Source: Tolypeutes matacus
Lineage: Eukaryota; Chordata; Mammalia; Cingulata; Chlamyphoridae
Length of the DNA: 64,000 nt
Direction of reading: 5' to 3'
Assembly: GCA_026826555.1 (NCBI GenBank)
Contig: JAKSZT010039123.1
Coordinates: 61,068 to 125,067, forward strand
Under the pieces are notes generated by a model, which was given only the letters and a program-made list of their open reading frames with translations, was not told the origin of the DNA and did no database searches. Within the stretch, counting starts at the first letter, position 1. Every line of letters starts with the position of its first letter. Below are positions 46,850 to 60,610 of this stretch, piece by piece. The position numbers and the translations under genes were made by a program.

Positions 46850-47435
46850 ATTGTTGAGAGCCATGGGCTGGGCCAGCAGGCCCAATCTGTCTCCACCTTC
46901 AAGTCTGAGACTGGAGGGGGCCTATGTTGTGGAAGCTAAAGCAGAGGAGTAGGCTAGGTCTGCTTGAGTGGCTGAGGGGTGGACTGCTGGGGAAGTCACA
47001 GACACTCAGTGGTCATCTCCTAGCCCTTGCCTATCCCCCAGCTCCTTTTCTATTATGCAGCAATGTTTCAGTCTGTTTCTATTCTACAACCCAGGGGGGA
47101 TGTTAGGTCTGATAAAACGGTTGACTAGACCTTAAACCTGCAAACCAGAAAGAAGTAGCCCAGATGCTTATCAGGGCAAGAATTCTCAGTGGCAGGGCCC
47201 CCTCCTCCGAAATAGCAAAATATTGTCTCTCCACTCTGACACGTAGTAGGGTGTATGGAGCTGCCATCCATTGACCCCGACCTGAGCAGTTTGGCCTTCC
47301 TGAGATCCCTCCCATTATGGGATCTCTTCTTAGGACCCTTTGTGCTGTGTAAGTAATAAAGTGGTCATTTGCTGAAATTTTCTGTTGTGCATAAGCCTGT
47401 GCTCCCTTGACAAACTCTGTAGCAACTTGTTCCAC
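46850..47435 (+). mobile_element. Possible solo LTR
   Basis: Sits between two old L1 pieces. It has a TGTTGAGAGCC start, an AATAAAG near 47356 and a TTTTCTGTTGTGC..TTGACAAACTCTGTAGCAAC end, like an R-U5 region. Borders and target duplication were not resolved. Confidence 0.35.
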
Positions 47436-47591
47436 GCTTAGCATGAATCATTTCAATTTTCTTGTCATCGAGATCAATGATTCTTTCTTTTGCCACCTGC
47501 AGGCTGCTGTTGAAATCATATAGGGAATATTTCATTATAGTAATTGTGTTCTTCAATTCCAGTAATTCTGTTGAGAATCTCAAAGAGATTC
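47436..47591 (-). repeat. Old L1 ORF1 fragment, left part
   Basis: The minus-strand frame (FSTELLELKNTITIMKYSLYD, then ERIIDLDDK) resembles the ORF1 coiled coil. It resumes at 48239 after the LTR. Confidence 0.6.
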
Positions 47592-48238
47592 TGTCTTAGT
47601 TAGCTAAACCCTGCCAGTGCAATATCCCAGAAATGGGTTGGATTTCATAATAGGAATTTATTGGGGTAAAAGCTTACAGTTCTGAAGGTATGAAAATGTC
47701 CAAATCAAGGCATCATCAGAGATGCTGTCTCACGGAATTGCAGCTGAGGGTTGTCAGGCACATGGCGGCATCATCTAAAGATGCTTTCTCTTGAAGTTCA
47801 GCTATGGGTGATCAAGCACATGGCAGGGCACAACGGTGGCCCACTAGTCTCTCTCCTCTCCTCCAGGCCTGTCTCTTTCAGCTTTGAGCTGTTCCATGGG
47901 TCTTACCTTTTGGGGGCTTCATTAGTTCAGCTTGTGCTGCTTTGCTGATTCCATCCTTCAGCCTTTCAGAGTTTTCTGTCTCTCTGTGGCTGTAGGTGAT
48001 CGTGGAGTTCTCTCTCACATGGCAGGGTTTTCTCTGTGTGTCTCTGAATGTTTCTCCCATTTATAAAATACTCTAGCAAGAGGCCCGAGACCTACCCTGG
48101 GTCATGCCTCAATGAAGTACCCCAATCAAAGGCCCCCATCTGAATTCAGTGCCATCAATGTGTCCCACACCCACAGGAATGGATAAGCTCCAAGAACATA
48201 ATCTTTCCTGGAATTCAGAAAAGCTTCAAACTGTCGCA
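47592..48238 (-). mobile_element. Solo LTR, MaLR-like, with 5-bp target duplication
   Basis: On the minus strand it runs TGCGACAGTTTGAAG to AACTAAGACA (647 bp), flanked by GATTC at 47587-47591 and 48239-48243. Internal landmarks include CCAATCAAAGGCC, CACATGGC (twice) and CCCCAATAAATTCC on the minus strand. Confidence 0.85.
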
Positions 48239-49440
48239 GATTCCCATATTCTTTAGTCTTTGTTTTCCTCATATCATTTAGTTCTTTCTCTTTGTTTTCT
48301 TTTATCTCCTTGAGCATATTGAAAATCATATTTTAAAAGTCTTTGTCTAGTAAGTCTAAAGTCTGGTCCTTTGTGTTGATGGTTTCTGAATTTTTATCTT
48401 GTTCCTTTAGATGGGCCATCATTTCCTGTTTCTTTGTTTGTCTTGTAACCGTTTGTTGCACAATGTGCATTTTATATTTTAAAGTGTTAGATCTGGATTT
48501 GGTCGCTATCCTGTGTGTTTCTTAAGTTTGTATTCAACTAGTGATATTACAGAGATTTTCCTGAATGCCAGGAGGTAATCAAAACAAAAAAACTAAAGCA
48601 AAAAGTACTTTTCACCATCTGCAAGTTGTCCGTGCTTTGACTGATGGTATTATTCAGGGCTTAGCCTTCCTATCTAGAAGATGAGCTCAGGGTCAACGGG
48701 AAATGCAGGGTCCTCTCTATCTTACCATGAGCCTGCACGGAGCTGGAGCTGAGGAGCCTGATTCTTTTCCTGGGCTTGTGCTTGCTAGAGGCTTAGGAAT
48801 TCGTACCGTTTACAGGTTCAGGAGTTTGAGTGCTCCCTCTGCTCCCTTTGAAATAGAACACCTCCCTCTGCTAAGTACTGTCTTGAGTGACTTAATGCAG
48901 GTACTCCTGTGATATAGTTAATACTTTATATTTTCCCCTGTAATTTCTGTAATTTTCTAATTCAATCTTGAGGCTTGCTTAGATTCAGGTTTCATTTTTT
49001 TCTTTTTTATGTGGCAGGATAACTTCTTGTGTTCTTCATCAAGAGGCTCATATTTTCTGGTTGTCTCCCATTTTGTTATTTTTCGCAGCCCTTGATGTTC
49101 AATGTTTGGTCCCTTTAATTCATTAGGGTTTGCAAAAAGGGTGGTACTCCAATTCTATCATTCTTTCTTCATTTATTTGTTGTAATGAGAAATAAAAATT
49201 GGTGCTCTAGGATCCTCCAAAACTGACCAATTAGGTTTTACTTTTATGTGATTTTGAACCATGGAATTAAACATATGTGGTGGGTTTCAATCCATTGCCA
49301 TTGTTTGATTTTCCAAAAGGGAGTCCTTTCAAGTTGGCTCTTAAATAGTTTAGATACAATCCCAGTAAACTTTGACAGTGGCTTCATACTTACCTTATAC
49401 ATTTATTTCTTGAGACCTGACATAAGCCATTCCCCGCCCC
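48239..49440 (-). repeat. Old L1 fragments
   Basis: TTTGTTTTCCTCATATCATTTAGTTC and TATCTCCTTGAGCATATTGAAAATCAT are minus-strand ORF1-type sequence. From about 49325 an old 3' UTR-like piece follows; 49446-49510 (ATCCCTAGTTTCTTTTAGGG..TGGTGCTAGGAATT) matches 18316-18395 of copy A. Confidence 0.6.
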
Positions 49441-49510
49441 CTCCCCAAATCCCTAGTTTCTTTTAGGGGAAAATAAAATGTTGATACCATAATCTGGTGC
49501 TAGGAATTTA

Positions 49511-51620
49511 TTTTTTATAGGAAAATGATATAACAATGGTTTTAAAAATAAATAAAATACAAAATTTTTTAAAAGTTTGAAATAATAAACACTAAAAAAT
49601 ATAAAATTTAAAAAATTTGACATAATTTTTTTCGTCACTATAAGTTCTGTTGTCTTGTATGTACAATGACATTGGATTCCATTTATTTGCCCAGTGTCTT
49701 ATTTTTTTCATTTTGTCTTTAAAGAAGCTTTAGGTTATAGAATAGTCATGTACATAATGTAGGTGATTCCCATATAACCAGCCTCCTCTCCCTTTTCCCC
49801 TTTCCCCTTTCCCCTGTTAATAACATTTATGTGGATGGTACTTTTGTTACAAATGATGAACAAATATTGAAACATTGATACTAAACATGGTCAATGATTT
49901 ACATTGTGGTTTACATTTTTGACCATACAGATTTATAGATTTTGATGAAGTTTGATGTGGCCTGTTTCCATCATTGGAAGATCATGTAAAACAATTCCAT
50001 TGTCCCCCAAATGTCCCAAGTTCCATCTATTCTATTCTTCCCCCCTTTCCCTTAGGGGCCCTCAATAACCACCAAGATTAACTCTTTGAAGGAACAGAAT
50101 CATAGTTACTTGCAACAACGAGGCCTTGCTATACTGGCCTGTCCTCCTATATTAGGCACTGTCTATCCTCTCAAGATACTCCTCCCCTCTTTTTGAGATT
50201 CTGGCAGGACTTTCCAGGATGGGAGTCCAACATCTTCCCACTTAATGTGAGTCTCCACCCACAGATACAACACACTATGACACGATGAATGCTACACACT
50301 CTATAAGCCTACCCCAGGTGCACACTCTCCCTTGTGTCCCCCATATCCAACACCTTAAACCAATAACCCTCCCCTGCCATTTGCCAAAAGAATTTTCCTA
50401 ACATTGTAGTTTCAATCACATACCCACAAATTCCTAGAGTTCACTTGTTCCCTCTCCCAACCCTCCCCCCATTTTCATGGAGTCTAACCCACCCTCCTTA
50501 CCCTAACATCCTTATAGACCAGCACCGCCCAGCCCAATAGCATCACTGCACCACTGTCATGTCCCTCCACTGTACACTACACCCTTCCACTTAGCATAGA
50601 TTTTGCCCATATGGGCACTGACTCACAACCTTCTTCTCCCTTTCTCTCCTGTAAACCTATCTTCCAGATTCTAGCTCTGTGAGCCTGCTCAATTTACTTA
50701 ATTCATATCAGTGAGGTCATGTATATTTGTTCTTCAGTTCCTGGCTTGCTTCACTCAACATAAGGTCTTCAAGATTCATCCATGTTATCCCGTGTGTAAA
50801 TAATACATTCTTTCTTACTGCTGACTAATATTCCATTGTATGTATGTACCACAATTTGTTTATCCATTTATCTGTTGATGGACATTTGGATTGTTTCCAA
50901 CTATTGGCAATAGTGAATAATTTCACTATGTACATTGGTGTGCATATATCTGTTCATGTCCCTGTTTCAAATCTTCTGGGTATATACCTAGCAGTGTGAT
51001 TGCTGGATCATATGGCAGTTCTATAGTTTGCTTCCTGACAAATCAACAAACTGTCCTCCACAGTGGCTGTACCATTCTACATTCCCACTAGCAGTGGATA
51101 AGAGTTCCAATTCTGCCACATCCTCTCCAACACTTGTAGTCTTCTGTTATTTTAATAGCCACCAGTCTAATGGGTGTATGATAATATCTCATTGTGGATT
51201 TGATTTGCATTTTCCTAATAACTAGTGATGTTGAGCATCTTTTCATATGCTTTTAGCCATTTGTATTTCTTCTTTTGAGAAATATCTATTCAAATCACTT
51301 GCAAATATTTTAAATGGGTTGTTTGTCTTTTTATTTTCAAGGTGTAGGATTTCTTAATATATGCTGGATGTTAGGCCGCTGTCAGATATATGGTTACTAA
51401 ATATTTTCTCCCATTGTGTTTGCTGCCTTTTCACTTTCTTGACAAACTCCTTTGAGGTGCAAAATTTTTAAAATTTGAGGAGGTCCCATTTATCTTTAGT
51501 TGCTTGTGCTTTGGGTGTAAAGTTCATGAAACCATTTCAAAGTTCTATAGATGCTTCCCTACATTATCTTCTAGGAGCTTTTTGGTCTTGGCTCTTATAT
51601 TTATATCTTTGATTCATCTT
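49511..51620 (-). mobile_element. 5'-truncated minus-strand L1 (element b)
   Basis: Pyrimidine-rich 3' UTR at 49640-50650, then the reverse complement of the ORF2 C-terminal region at 50650-51620 (ATTCCATTGTATGTATGTACC, CATTTGGATTGTTTCCAAC, CTTCACTGTTG-region equivalents). It is truncated near 51620, where another L1 abuts. Confidence 0.8.
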
Positions 51621-53429
51621 GAGTTAATTTTTAAAAATTTGTCGAAGTATATCACTCATACATGAACATACATAATAAGTGTATAGCAATAGCTGTGAAC
51701 TTACAAGACAAACATACATAACATCATACAGGGCTCTCATACTTCATCCTACCACCAATACCTTGTATTGTTGTTAAACATTTTAACTAATGATTAAGGA
51801 CCTTCCTCAAAATATTACTACTAACCAAAGTATTTTCATCCAGTCCACCCTATTATTATTATTTTAATATTATTTATGCATGAACATACATAAACAATAA
51901 GTGTATATTGAAAGTTGTGAACTTACAAAGAAAACATTCATCACATCATACAGGGGTCCCATACATCAACCCTCCACCAATACCTTGCATTGTCGTGAGA
52001 CATTTGTTACATATTTTGAAAGAATATTGTCAAAATCTTACTACTAATTATAGACCTTTTCTTACATTTGGTGTATTTCCCCACCACCAACCCACCCTAT
52101 TATTATTTTTAAAATATATTTTTATGACAGGAATTTTAAACTTACAAAACAATCATGCACATGTGCAGAATTCCCAAACAACACATCTCTATCAACACAC
52201 CACACCATGGTGGAACATTTGTTACACATTTTGAGATAATATCATCTGATTATTACAAGGTCCACAGCATACATTTGGCACACATTTTCCATACTCCCTG
52301 ATTATCAACACAGTACATCTTTGGCATAGATGCAAGAATATTATATTATTAGTCTTAACCACAGTCCATAGGTCACTCCAGTTGTATTTTTCCCATGCTT
52401 CTCCACATTCCACCACCCTGCAATAGTGATGTACATCTTCTCTAGCTTACAAAGGACTCTCTTGCATCTATACCATCAACCACAATTCTCATCCACCTCT
52501 GGGTTTACTCTGCTATTCAGTCCCTAAGTTATTCTCTAGCTTTCTGTCAATTGGCATTTACATCACTAGACTACCATTTTCAGCCCCATTCCCATTTATA
52601 AACCAGTTGTTACTCAGTATAATGTGTTACCATCAACTCTGTACATTTCCACACTTTTACAGTAAAGCCAATTAAAACTACTACATACATTAAATATCAG
52701 TAGTCCATCTCAGACCACCTCTCATCTCTTTTATGAATCCACCACCTACCATCAGGTCTTGAAGGTATTTTCCTACATTTTCTTCTGGAAGCTTTATGGT
52801 TCTTGCTTTTATATTTAGGTTTTTGATTCATTTTGAGTTAATTTTGGTATAAGGTGTGAGATAGGGTTCCTTTTTCCTTCTTTTGCTGTGGATATCCAGT
52901 TTTCTCAGTGCCACTTGGTGAATGGACTGTTCTGCCCAAGCTGGGTGGGTTTGACAGGTTAGTCAAAAATCACTTGACCATAGATGTGAGGGTCTGTTTT
53001 TTAATAATCAATTTGGTTCCATTGGTCTATTTGTCTGTCTTTATGCCAGTACCATGCTGTTTTTACCACTGTAGCTAGGTAATAAGACTTAAAGTCCGGA
53101 AACGAGAATCCTCCAACTTCTCTTTTCCTTTATAAAATATTTCTGGCTCTTCAGGAACCTTTACCCTTCCAAATAATTTGATAATCATGTTTTCCATTTA
53201 TTAAAAAATTGCTGGTGAAATTTTTATCAGATCGCATTGAATCTGTACATCAATTTGAGTAGAATTGACATCTTAATGATACTTAGTTTTCCAATCTGCG
53301 AGCATGGAATGTTCTTCCAATTATTTATGTCTTTTTAAAATTTCTTTTAACAATGAGTTGTAGTTTTCTGAATACAAGTGCTTTACATCGTTGGTTAGGT
53401 TTATTCTTGAATATATGGGTTCTATCTGT

Positions 53430-53969
53430 TATGGCAGTTTGATATAGTTATGAATTCCAAAAATAAATATTGGATTATGCTTGTAAACTGGTTTGTTCAT
53501 CTGGGCATGATTAAGTTATGATTAGGGCTTTGATTGGGCCATGTCAGCAGGGTGTTCAGCCCCACCCCTCATGGGTAGGGTCTCAAATATAAAAAACATG
53601 GCAAAGGACAGAGTTGGAGTTTTGAGTTGGAGTTCTGATGTTGGAGTCTTGATCTAGAGCCCCAGAAAATAAGCATACAGAGGAACTTGGTTGTGAAGAA
53701 GGAGAGAAGGCCCCGGGAAAAGAGATGAGCCATTTGCCTGAAAGTCTACAGCTGGCCTTGTGGAGAGAACAAGCAGCTGAACCTGGAGAGAACCAAGCTC
53801 CGGGAAGAGAGGAACCCAGGAAGCTGGACCCCTCACAGAGTTGGGTGAGGGAAGTAACTTATACTTTAAGGTCTGGTAACTGTAAGCTCCTACCACAAAT
53901 AAATATCCTTTATAAAAACCTACCGATTTCTAGTATTTTGCATCAGCACCCCTTTGGCTGACTGATACA
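53430..53969 (+). mobile_element. Solo LTR, MaLR/ERVL-like, family 1, inside element c
   Basis: Runs TATGGCAGTTTGATATAG to TGACTGATACA, flanked by TCTGT at 53425-53429 and 53970-53974. An AATAAATATCC poly(A)-signal region lies near 53900. Same family as the minus-strand LTR at 1861-2456. Confidence 0.88.
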
Positions 53970-54037
53970 TCTGTTATATTTTATTTTCACCACTCTTTTG
54001 ACACCTTTAGTTACTTTTATTGATATAATCTTCATTT

Positions 54038-55015
54038 CTAGACTCTCTTCCAGGTCTCTCTCTCCTGTCTTTTCTTCTCAGGCTGTAGCACACCTTTTAG
54101 TATTTCCTGCAAAGCAAGTGTCTTGGTTACAAACTCTCTCAGTTTCTGTTTATCTGTGAATATTTGACACTCACCCTCATTTTTGAAAGACATTCTCACC
54201 ACATATAATATTCTTGGCTGGAAGTTTTTCTTCTGCAGTATCTTAAATATCTGATACCACTGTCTTCTTGCCTCCTTGGTTTCTGGTGAGAAATCAGCAC
54301 TTAATCTTATTGGGTATCTTTTATATGTTATGCATTGCTTTTCTTTTGATGCTCTCAGAATTCTCTCTTTGTCTTTGGCATTTGACATTCTGATTAGTAT
54401 GTGTCTTGGGGTTGGTCTATTAAGATTTTTTCAGATGGGAGTATGTCATGCTTCTTGGACAGGGATATCTATGTCCTTCAATAGGGTTGGGAAATTTTCT
54501 ACCATTATTTCTTCAAATATTTCTTCTGCCCCTTTTCCCTTCTCTTCTCCTTCTCTGACACCCATGACATGTATGTTTGCATGTCTCTTGCTGTCATTTA
54601 GTTCCCAGAGACCTTGTTTAAATTTTTCCAATCTTTTCTTCATCTGTTCTTTTGTATGTTCACTTTCTACAGCCATTTTTTCAAGCTCACCAATCCTTTC
54701 TTCTGCCTCCTCAAATCTGCTATTATATGATTCCAGTGAATTTTTAATTTCATTTATTGCACCTTCCATTCCCATAAGATCTGCTATTTTTCTATGTATG
54801 CTTTCAAATTATTCTTTGTGCTCATCCAATGTCTTCTTAATATCCTTAATTTCTTTAGCCATCTCATTGAATTTATTAAGGAGATTTGCTTGAACATCTA
54901 TGAATAGTTGTCTCAACTCCTCTATGTCATCTGGTGGCTTATCCTGTTCCTTTAACTGGGCCATATCTTCTTGTTTTTTGGTTTGGATTGTAATTTTTTG
55001 TTGGTGTCTTGACAT
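54038..55015 (-). pseudogene. L1 ORF1p, frame-preserved with nonsense codons, element c
   Basis: Start MSRHQQKITI at 55015. The coiled coil (RFEEAEERIGELEKM), the central segment (HANIHVMGVREGEE) and the C-terminal domain (ITYKRYPIRLSADFSPETKE) all lie in one frame across about 326 codons. Breaks are in-frame stops: TAA at 54806-54808, where element a has a Glu codon, and stops around 54431-54445. So the element moved with an ORF1 of normal length, and decay is by point changes rather than frameshifts. Confidence 0.88.
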
Positions 55016-56717
55016 CTGACTAACTGGAGTATTTACTCTGGGTGCAGTTTTTCTCTTTAGTTTAGGGCTTCCTGCCCTTTCTCCCTTGCTAATTGTGTAG
55101 GAAGAGCCAAGGATGTAGTTGGTGCTATAAGCTGTGGAGGCTCAAGTGCCCTCATTGCCCCAAGGACCAGTGAAGCTTCTCCTAACTTTCTTCTTTGCTA
55201 GGGGTAGGGACAGAGCCACAGCTGTGTGGAATGTCCAACTCATGCAGGCCTAGACTGTAGTTGCCCAGAGAGACTGATGAAGATTCATGTCCCTTTTTCC
55301 CCTGGCTGGGACAGGATGCAGCTGCAGGTGTGGGCAGCAATCTATGCAGTGCAGGTCCAAGATGACCGCAGTTGCCACAGAAGAATTCCAATTATTCAGT
55401 CTTTGCCAGCTAAATGTACCTGCAGTTACCTCAATAGGCTGATGCAGGGCCCGCCAGCGCCTCCCTGCTAGAGGTGGGGCTGAAGCCTAGGCTAGGGCTG
55501 CAGGCCAATCGGGTGAAAGAAACCAATCTCTACCATCCCTGCGATTTTCAGTCAGCCCAGCTTTCCCTCATGCTGAGGGAGGAGTCAAAATGGCAGCTAC
55601 CAGCCTTTTTCTGACTTGGACAGTTTCAAACTTTAGCTGTTCTTAGGATTATAGTTTAGCCCGCCAAATTTACTAATCAGTAGCTGAAGTTGGTGCCCAA
55701 CCGTCTCTTCCTTCCCTGTTTTTGGGAAGTGGAGCTTTTAATTCCAGCCACGGAACAGCTCCCAAAGTGGCTTGTGCCTCCAGTCAAGGATGGACACTGG
55801 CCTCCATGGTGTGGAGAGCTCTACTGACAAATCTTCTCTGCAGATGGGCAGTCTCCTCCTTCCATTCTTTCAAGGATGTTGTAGGATGCACTTCTGGTCT
55901 CCTGGAGCCCCCAGACAAGTGCTCTAGATAGCTCTGGGTAATTACTAACTGCCCTGTAGCAGGAGCTGATTCTAGGAGCTCTTTACTCTGCTGCCATCTT
56001 GCTGGTTGTCTCGGTTTATTTTATTTTAAAGAATACATTTTAAAAGTATGATGTATGTTATAAATACAGAGATTGCATAAATGATATATGTCCAATTCAA
56101 AAATTATTTATATAGCAAACATCCATGTACCTGCCACCACAGGTCAAGGAAAAGAACATTGCCAGAACCCCATAAAGCTTCCTGTATACTGTTTCCTGAT
56201 CATATGCTCTTCTTCTTCCCTAGAGGTAACCACCATTTGGACTTTTGTGATAATAATTTCCTTGCTTCACTTTATCGTTCTACAACTATGTATGGCTTCC
56301 TGAACAATACATTTTAATTTTTCCTATTTTTAACATTATAAAAAGCAGAATCATACTATATGAATTCTGTCTTGCTGCTGCTCTACTTCCTCTGCTTTCT
56401 CTTTCTCCTCCTCATTCTCCTCCTCTTCTTCTTTACTTCTTAATTGAGGTATAACTGACATACAATAAACTGCACGTTTAAAGTATTTTGAAATATTTGG
56501 TAATTTTCTGTAACTTTCTATTATTGATTTTTAATTTAATTCAGTTTTGGTCAGAGAACATATTTTGTATGATTTGAAGTCTTTTATATTTGTCGTCTAT
56601 CTTGGTAAATTCTTTATGTGTTCTTGAAAAGAATGTGTATTATACTGTTGTTCAGTGGCCTGAGTGTTCTGTAAATGTCAGTCAGGTCCAATTGGTTGGT
56701 AGTTTTGTTCAAGTCTT

Positions 56718-58341
56718 TTTTTTTTTAAGATTTATTTATTTATTTGTTTATTTCTCCTCCCCCTCGTTATTTTGTGCTCACTGCCTGCTCTCTGTGTCTT
56801 CTTCTCTGTTTGTCTTCTCTAGGCGGCACGGGGAACCAATCTTCAGAACTTCTGGAGTGGGAGAGAGGCACTCAGTCTCTTACGCCACCTCAGCTCCCTG
56901 GTCTGCTGCATCTCTTATTGTCTCGCCTCTGTGTCTCTCTTTTTTTTTTTTCCACTTCATGCATTTTATTGGTAGTCTGTATTTTAAATCTTCAGTATGA
57001 CATCTTACATAGGGAAAATGCTTCTTCCTAAAAGATAACTATTAATAATCAAACCAACTTTAATATGACTGACCTTTAAAGGTCTTGTTTTGCATTAAAC
57101 AAGTTAATTTTAGCGGTATAAAGCACTGTACAAAAATTGAATACTGGGTACATTCTCAAAATTTAATACAGGGCTTCCCAACCAGGAGTCTGCTGGATCG
57201 TTACTGGAGAAGGATGTTAACGTTTATGTTTAAATTGAAAGAAAATGAGAAACCAGATAAAGCCAGCCAACCAAATGAACTTCTCTGTGCTCCTGCTTTT
57301 TTGAAAGTCTCTCCCAGAGGTCAGGAAGCCCTGCCATAACAAACACTTTAGTCTTTACAGAACATGCATTTATGGTGGCTCATGTTCATAGACATAAAGG
57401 CAACATTTGTTGTTCCCCCTCCAAATCCCTTCAAGTTCTTACAGGTTTCAGAAAGCTTTCCAAGACTGCTGCCCAGTAATTTATATGAATCCAAGTAAAC
57501 ATCTATACCAAAGCAGCTCTTCCTGGGAGAAGATAAAAGAGGCACAGATACATAACCAGGCCAATTGCATACCTACTCAACTTGATACCTGATCACATGG
57601 CCCTAAATCTGTAAACGCAGCACCAGGGACAAATGGAGCTATCAAGAGATTTGTTAATAAACAAATCCTAATCAAAACCAAATATCTCAATGTAATTTTA
57701 TTTGAGTTTATCGGAAGATATACCTATTTCCTTCATAATTGAATCAAAACATCTATTAGGTCATGAAAAGAATCATAAAACTGATACAATGGTTGTTATT
57801 ATACCTTCAGAGTTCTAAAACCCCAGTAACAGTTCTATTCTATACTGTAGACTTTTAGATCTCAAACAGGGTTAAAGTAAAAAGTGAGATCAATTACTTA
57901 TGGGAATATTTGATATTTTAGAACTATGCCAGTTAAGAAAATAGAATTCTTAATTTCAGAATGCTAAAAATTTTAAAGGGCAGGTACTGAACCCCCAGCT
58001 GTTTCTTAGGTGCTCATGAAAAGTATGATTTAAAAATAAGTGAAAAACTAGTTCCTCAGGCCTTGCGCTTTAACTTTCTAAATGAACAACATTGATTTAC
58101 ATTTTCAAATTGTGTCTCTTTTGGTTGTATCATCATGCTGTGCCAGCTGTCCACATGGACCAGCACTCCTGCGTGGGCCAGCGTTCCTGCACGGGCCAGC
58201 ATTACACGCAGGCCAGCTCATTGCTCGGGCCAGTTTGCTGCACGGAGCAGCTTGACTTTCACCAGGTAGTCCCAGGAAACGAACCCTCGACCTCCTATAT
58301 GGTAGACGGGAGCCGAATCGCTTGAGCCATATCTGTTTCCC
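56718..58341 (-). mobile_element. Long-form SINE split by a retrocopy
   Basis: Left part 56718-56938 ((TTTA)n tail, AGGCGGCACGGGG, CTTACGCCACCTCAGCTCCC), right part 58111-58341 (GTGCCAGCTGTCC..., GGGCCAGCRTTCCTGC modules, head GAGCCATATCTGTTTCCC). The two parts join as one element when compared with the unbroken copy at 62141-62550. Confidence 0.85.
56939..58110 (-). mobile_element. Retrocopy of an unidentified mRNA 3' end
   Basis: On the minus strand this 1.17-kb insert ends with AATAAA (56965-56970), 14 bases, then an A tail (poly-T at 56941-56951), and is flanked by TGTGTCTCT at 56930-56938 and 58111-58119. It has no repeat character and reads like a 3' UTR. A 65-codon frame at 57348-57545 shows no known domain. 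The parent gene is not recognised. Confidence 0.75.
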
Positions 58342-59511
58342 TCAAATCTTTTTACATCCTTACTGATTTTCTATCTACTACTTCTATCAATTATTGAGAG
58401 ACGGATGTTGAAATCTCTGACTATAAATATGAATTTGTTTATTTTTCCTTTCAATTTTATTAGTTTTTGCTTTACACATTTTGAAGCTCAGTTATTAGCT
58501 GCATGAACATCTATGATTGTGATGTACTCTTTTTTTTTAAAGAATAGCTTTATTGAGATAGAATTTATATACCATAAATCCATCCCTTGTAGTGTTTTTT
58601 AATATATTTACACGATTGTGCAACCATCACCATTATCTAATTCCAGAACATTTTCATTACCTCAAAATGAAATTCCATACCCATTAGCAGTCTATCTCCA
58701 TTGTCCTTCCCCTACCCCCAGCCCCTAACAACCACTTATCTACTTTCTGTCTTTATATTTTTGCCTATTCTGGACATTTCATATGAATGGGCTCCTTCTA
58801 TATGTAACTATTTGTCAATAGCTTTTTTCAGTTTGCATGTTTCAAGGTTCATTTATGTTGTAACATGTATCAGTACTTCATTCCTTTTTATGGCTGAATA
58901 ATATTCCATTGTATAAATATATGTCATTTTATTTATCCTTTCATCAGTTAATGGACTTTTCCCCCCCTATTTCCTGGCTAATATAAATGATCTTGCTATG
59001 AACATTAATGTACAAGTTTTTGGGTGGACATAGGTTTTCAGGTCTCCTGGATATATATTTAGGATTGGAATGCTAGGTGTTATGTACTTTTGATGAAAAG
59101 ATCACTTTTTCATTATAAAATGACACTCTATCTCTGTTAATATTTCTTGTCCTGAAATCTATTTTGTCTGATTTCAACATAGCCAGTTCAACTTTCTTTT
59201 GATTAGTGTTAACAAGGTATATCCTATCCCATCATCTTACTTTTAACCTTTTTGGTCTTTACATTGGAAGTGATTTTTTTATAAAACTATATAGTTGGGT
59301 TTCTTATCATTATTTTTCTGTCCAATCTGATAAACTCTGCTTTTTAATATTTGGGTGTTTAAGCTATTACATTTAATAAGATTATTGATATGGTTGGGTT
59401 TCAAGTCTACCATCTTGCCATTTGTTTTCTATTTACCTCATTTGCTCTTTGCTCCTTTCTCCTCTTTTACTATCTTATTTTGGGTTAGTTAAATATTTTT
59501 ATGATTCAATT

Positions 59512-59532
59512 AAAAAATTTTTAATGCTGTTT

Positions 59533-59571
<39 letters not shown>

Positions 59572-59858
59572 TATATTCCTCCTCCCCCCGCCACCCCACC
59601 ACTTGTGCTCGCTGTCTGCTTTCTTTGTCCATTTGCTGCAAGTTTCCTCTGTGTCTGCCTGTCTCCCCTTTGTTGTGTCATCTTGCTGTGCCAGCTCTCA
59701 GCGGGCATGAGACATCAGCCATCTGCAGGCGCTGGCGTGGGCCTTCAGCCCTCCACAGGCACTGGCCAGCTTGCTCTCACCAGGAGCCCCGGGAACTGAA
59801 CCCAGTCCCTCCCACATGGTAGACTGGAGCCCAAGCACTTTAGCCACATCTGCTACCC
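59512..59858 (-). mobile_element. SINE, minus strand
   Basis: (TTTA)n tail of about 12 units, C-rich middle, head ending TTTAGCCACATCTGCTACCC. Flanks TGATTCAATT at 59502-59511 and 59859-59868. Copy A has the empty site near 20946. Confidence 0.85.
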
Positions 59859-60610
59859 TGATTCAATTTTATCTTCTTTGTCAGCTTAGTAGCTGCAGCT
59901 TTAAGTTGTGTTATTTTAGTGGTTGCTTTGGGGTGTATCTTGTACATCTTTAACTTATCACGGTCTTTCTTCAAGTAATATTCTACCTCATGAATAGTAT
60001 GAGATCCTTACAACAGGATACTTCCATTTCTCTCTCCTGGCCTTTGTGTTATTGTTGTCATAGGTTTTACTTCTACATATATTATAAAACCCACAATACA
60101 TTACTTTTTTTTGTTTTAAACAATTATATACTAAAGAGATTTTTTAAAAATAAAAAATTAGTTTTGTGAAATTCATTCATTTTGTTTATTTTAGTTGTTT
60201 AGGATTCTAATATATGAATGTACCATGATCTATTTACTTATTCTACTATTGAAGGACATTTATGCTGTTTCTATTTTTTCACTATTAAGAACATTGTCAC
60301 TATGAATATTCTTGTATATGTATCTTGATGAGTATGTGCATGAGGGAATTATCTGGGTCACTGGGTATGCATTTCTTCAATTTTACTAGAGAATGGTAAA
60401 TTTATAATTTAACCAGTAGTGTAGGAGAGTTTTCATTGCCATCTACTGGGAAATTGTTATAATAAATATATAAATGTACTATGTCTACATGATAGATATG
60501 GTGAGGTTGTACAGTACACAACCTGAACATCAGTATGTGAGAGGTTAGGGGTTGAATACCATTTACTATTGAGTTGTCTGTCTTTTTCTTATTGATTTGT
60601 AGTTGTTTTT

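Larger units (their letters stand above)
51621..56012 (-). mobile_element. Internally deleted L1 (element c), second copy
   Basis: Reading from the right: 5' end GACAACCAGCAAGATGGCAGC at about 56010, 5' UTR, ORF1 (55015-54038), residual ORF2 only (53990-53970 and 53424-52760), and a monomer-bearing 3' UTR (52745-51621). The junction after ORF1 and the second junction (after AGGAAAATACCTTCAAGACC on the minus strand) coincide with those of element a at about 9690 and 16050. It is interrupted by the LTR at 53430-53969. Confidence 0.85.

Noticed and set aside
57348..57545. 65-codon frame in the retrocopy
   Set aside because: No recognisable domain and context suggests 3' UTR.
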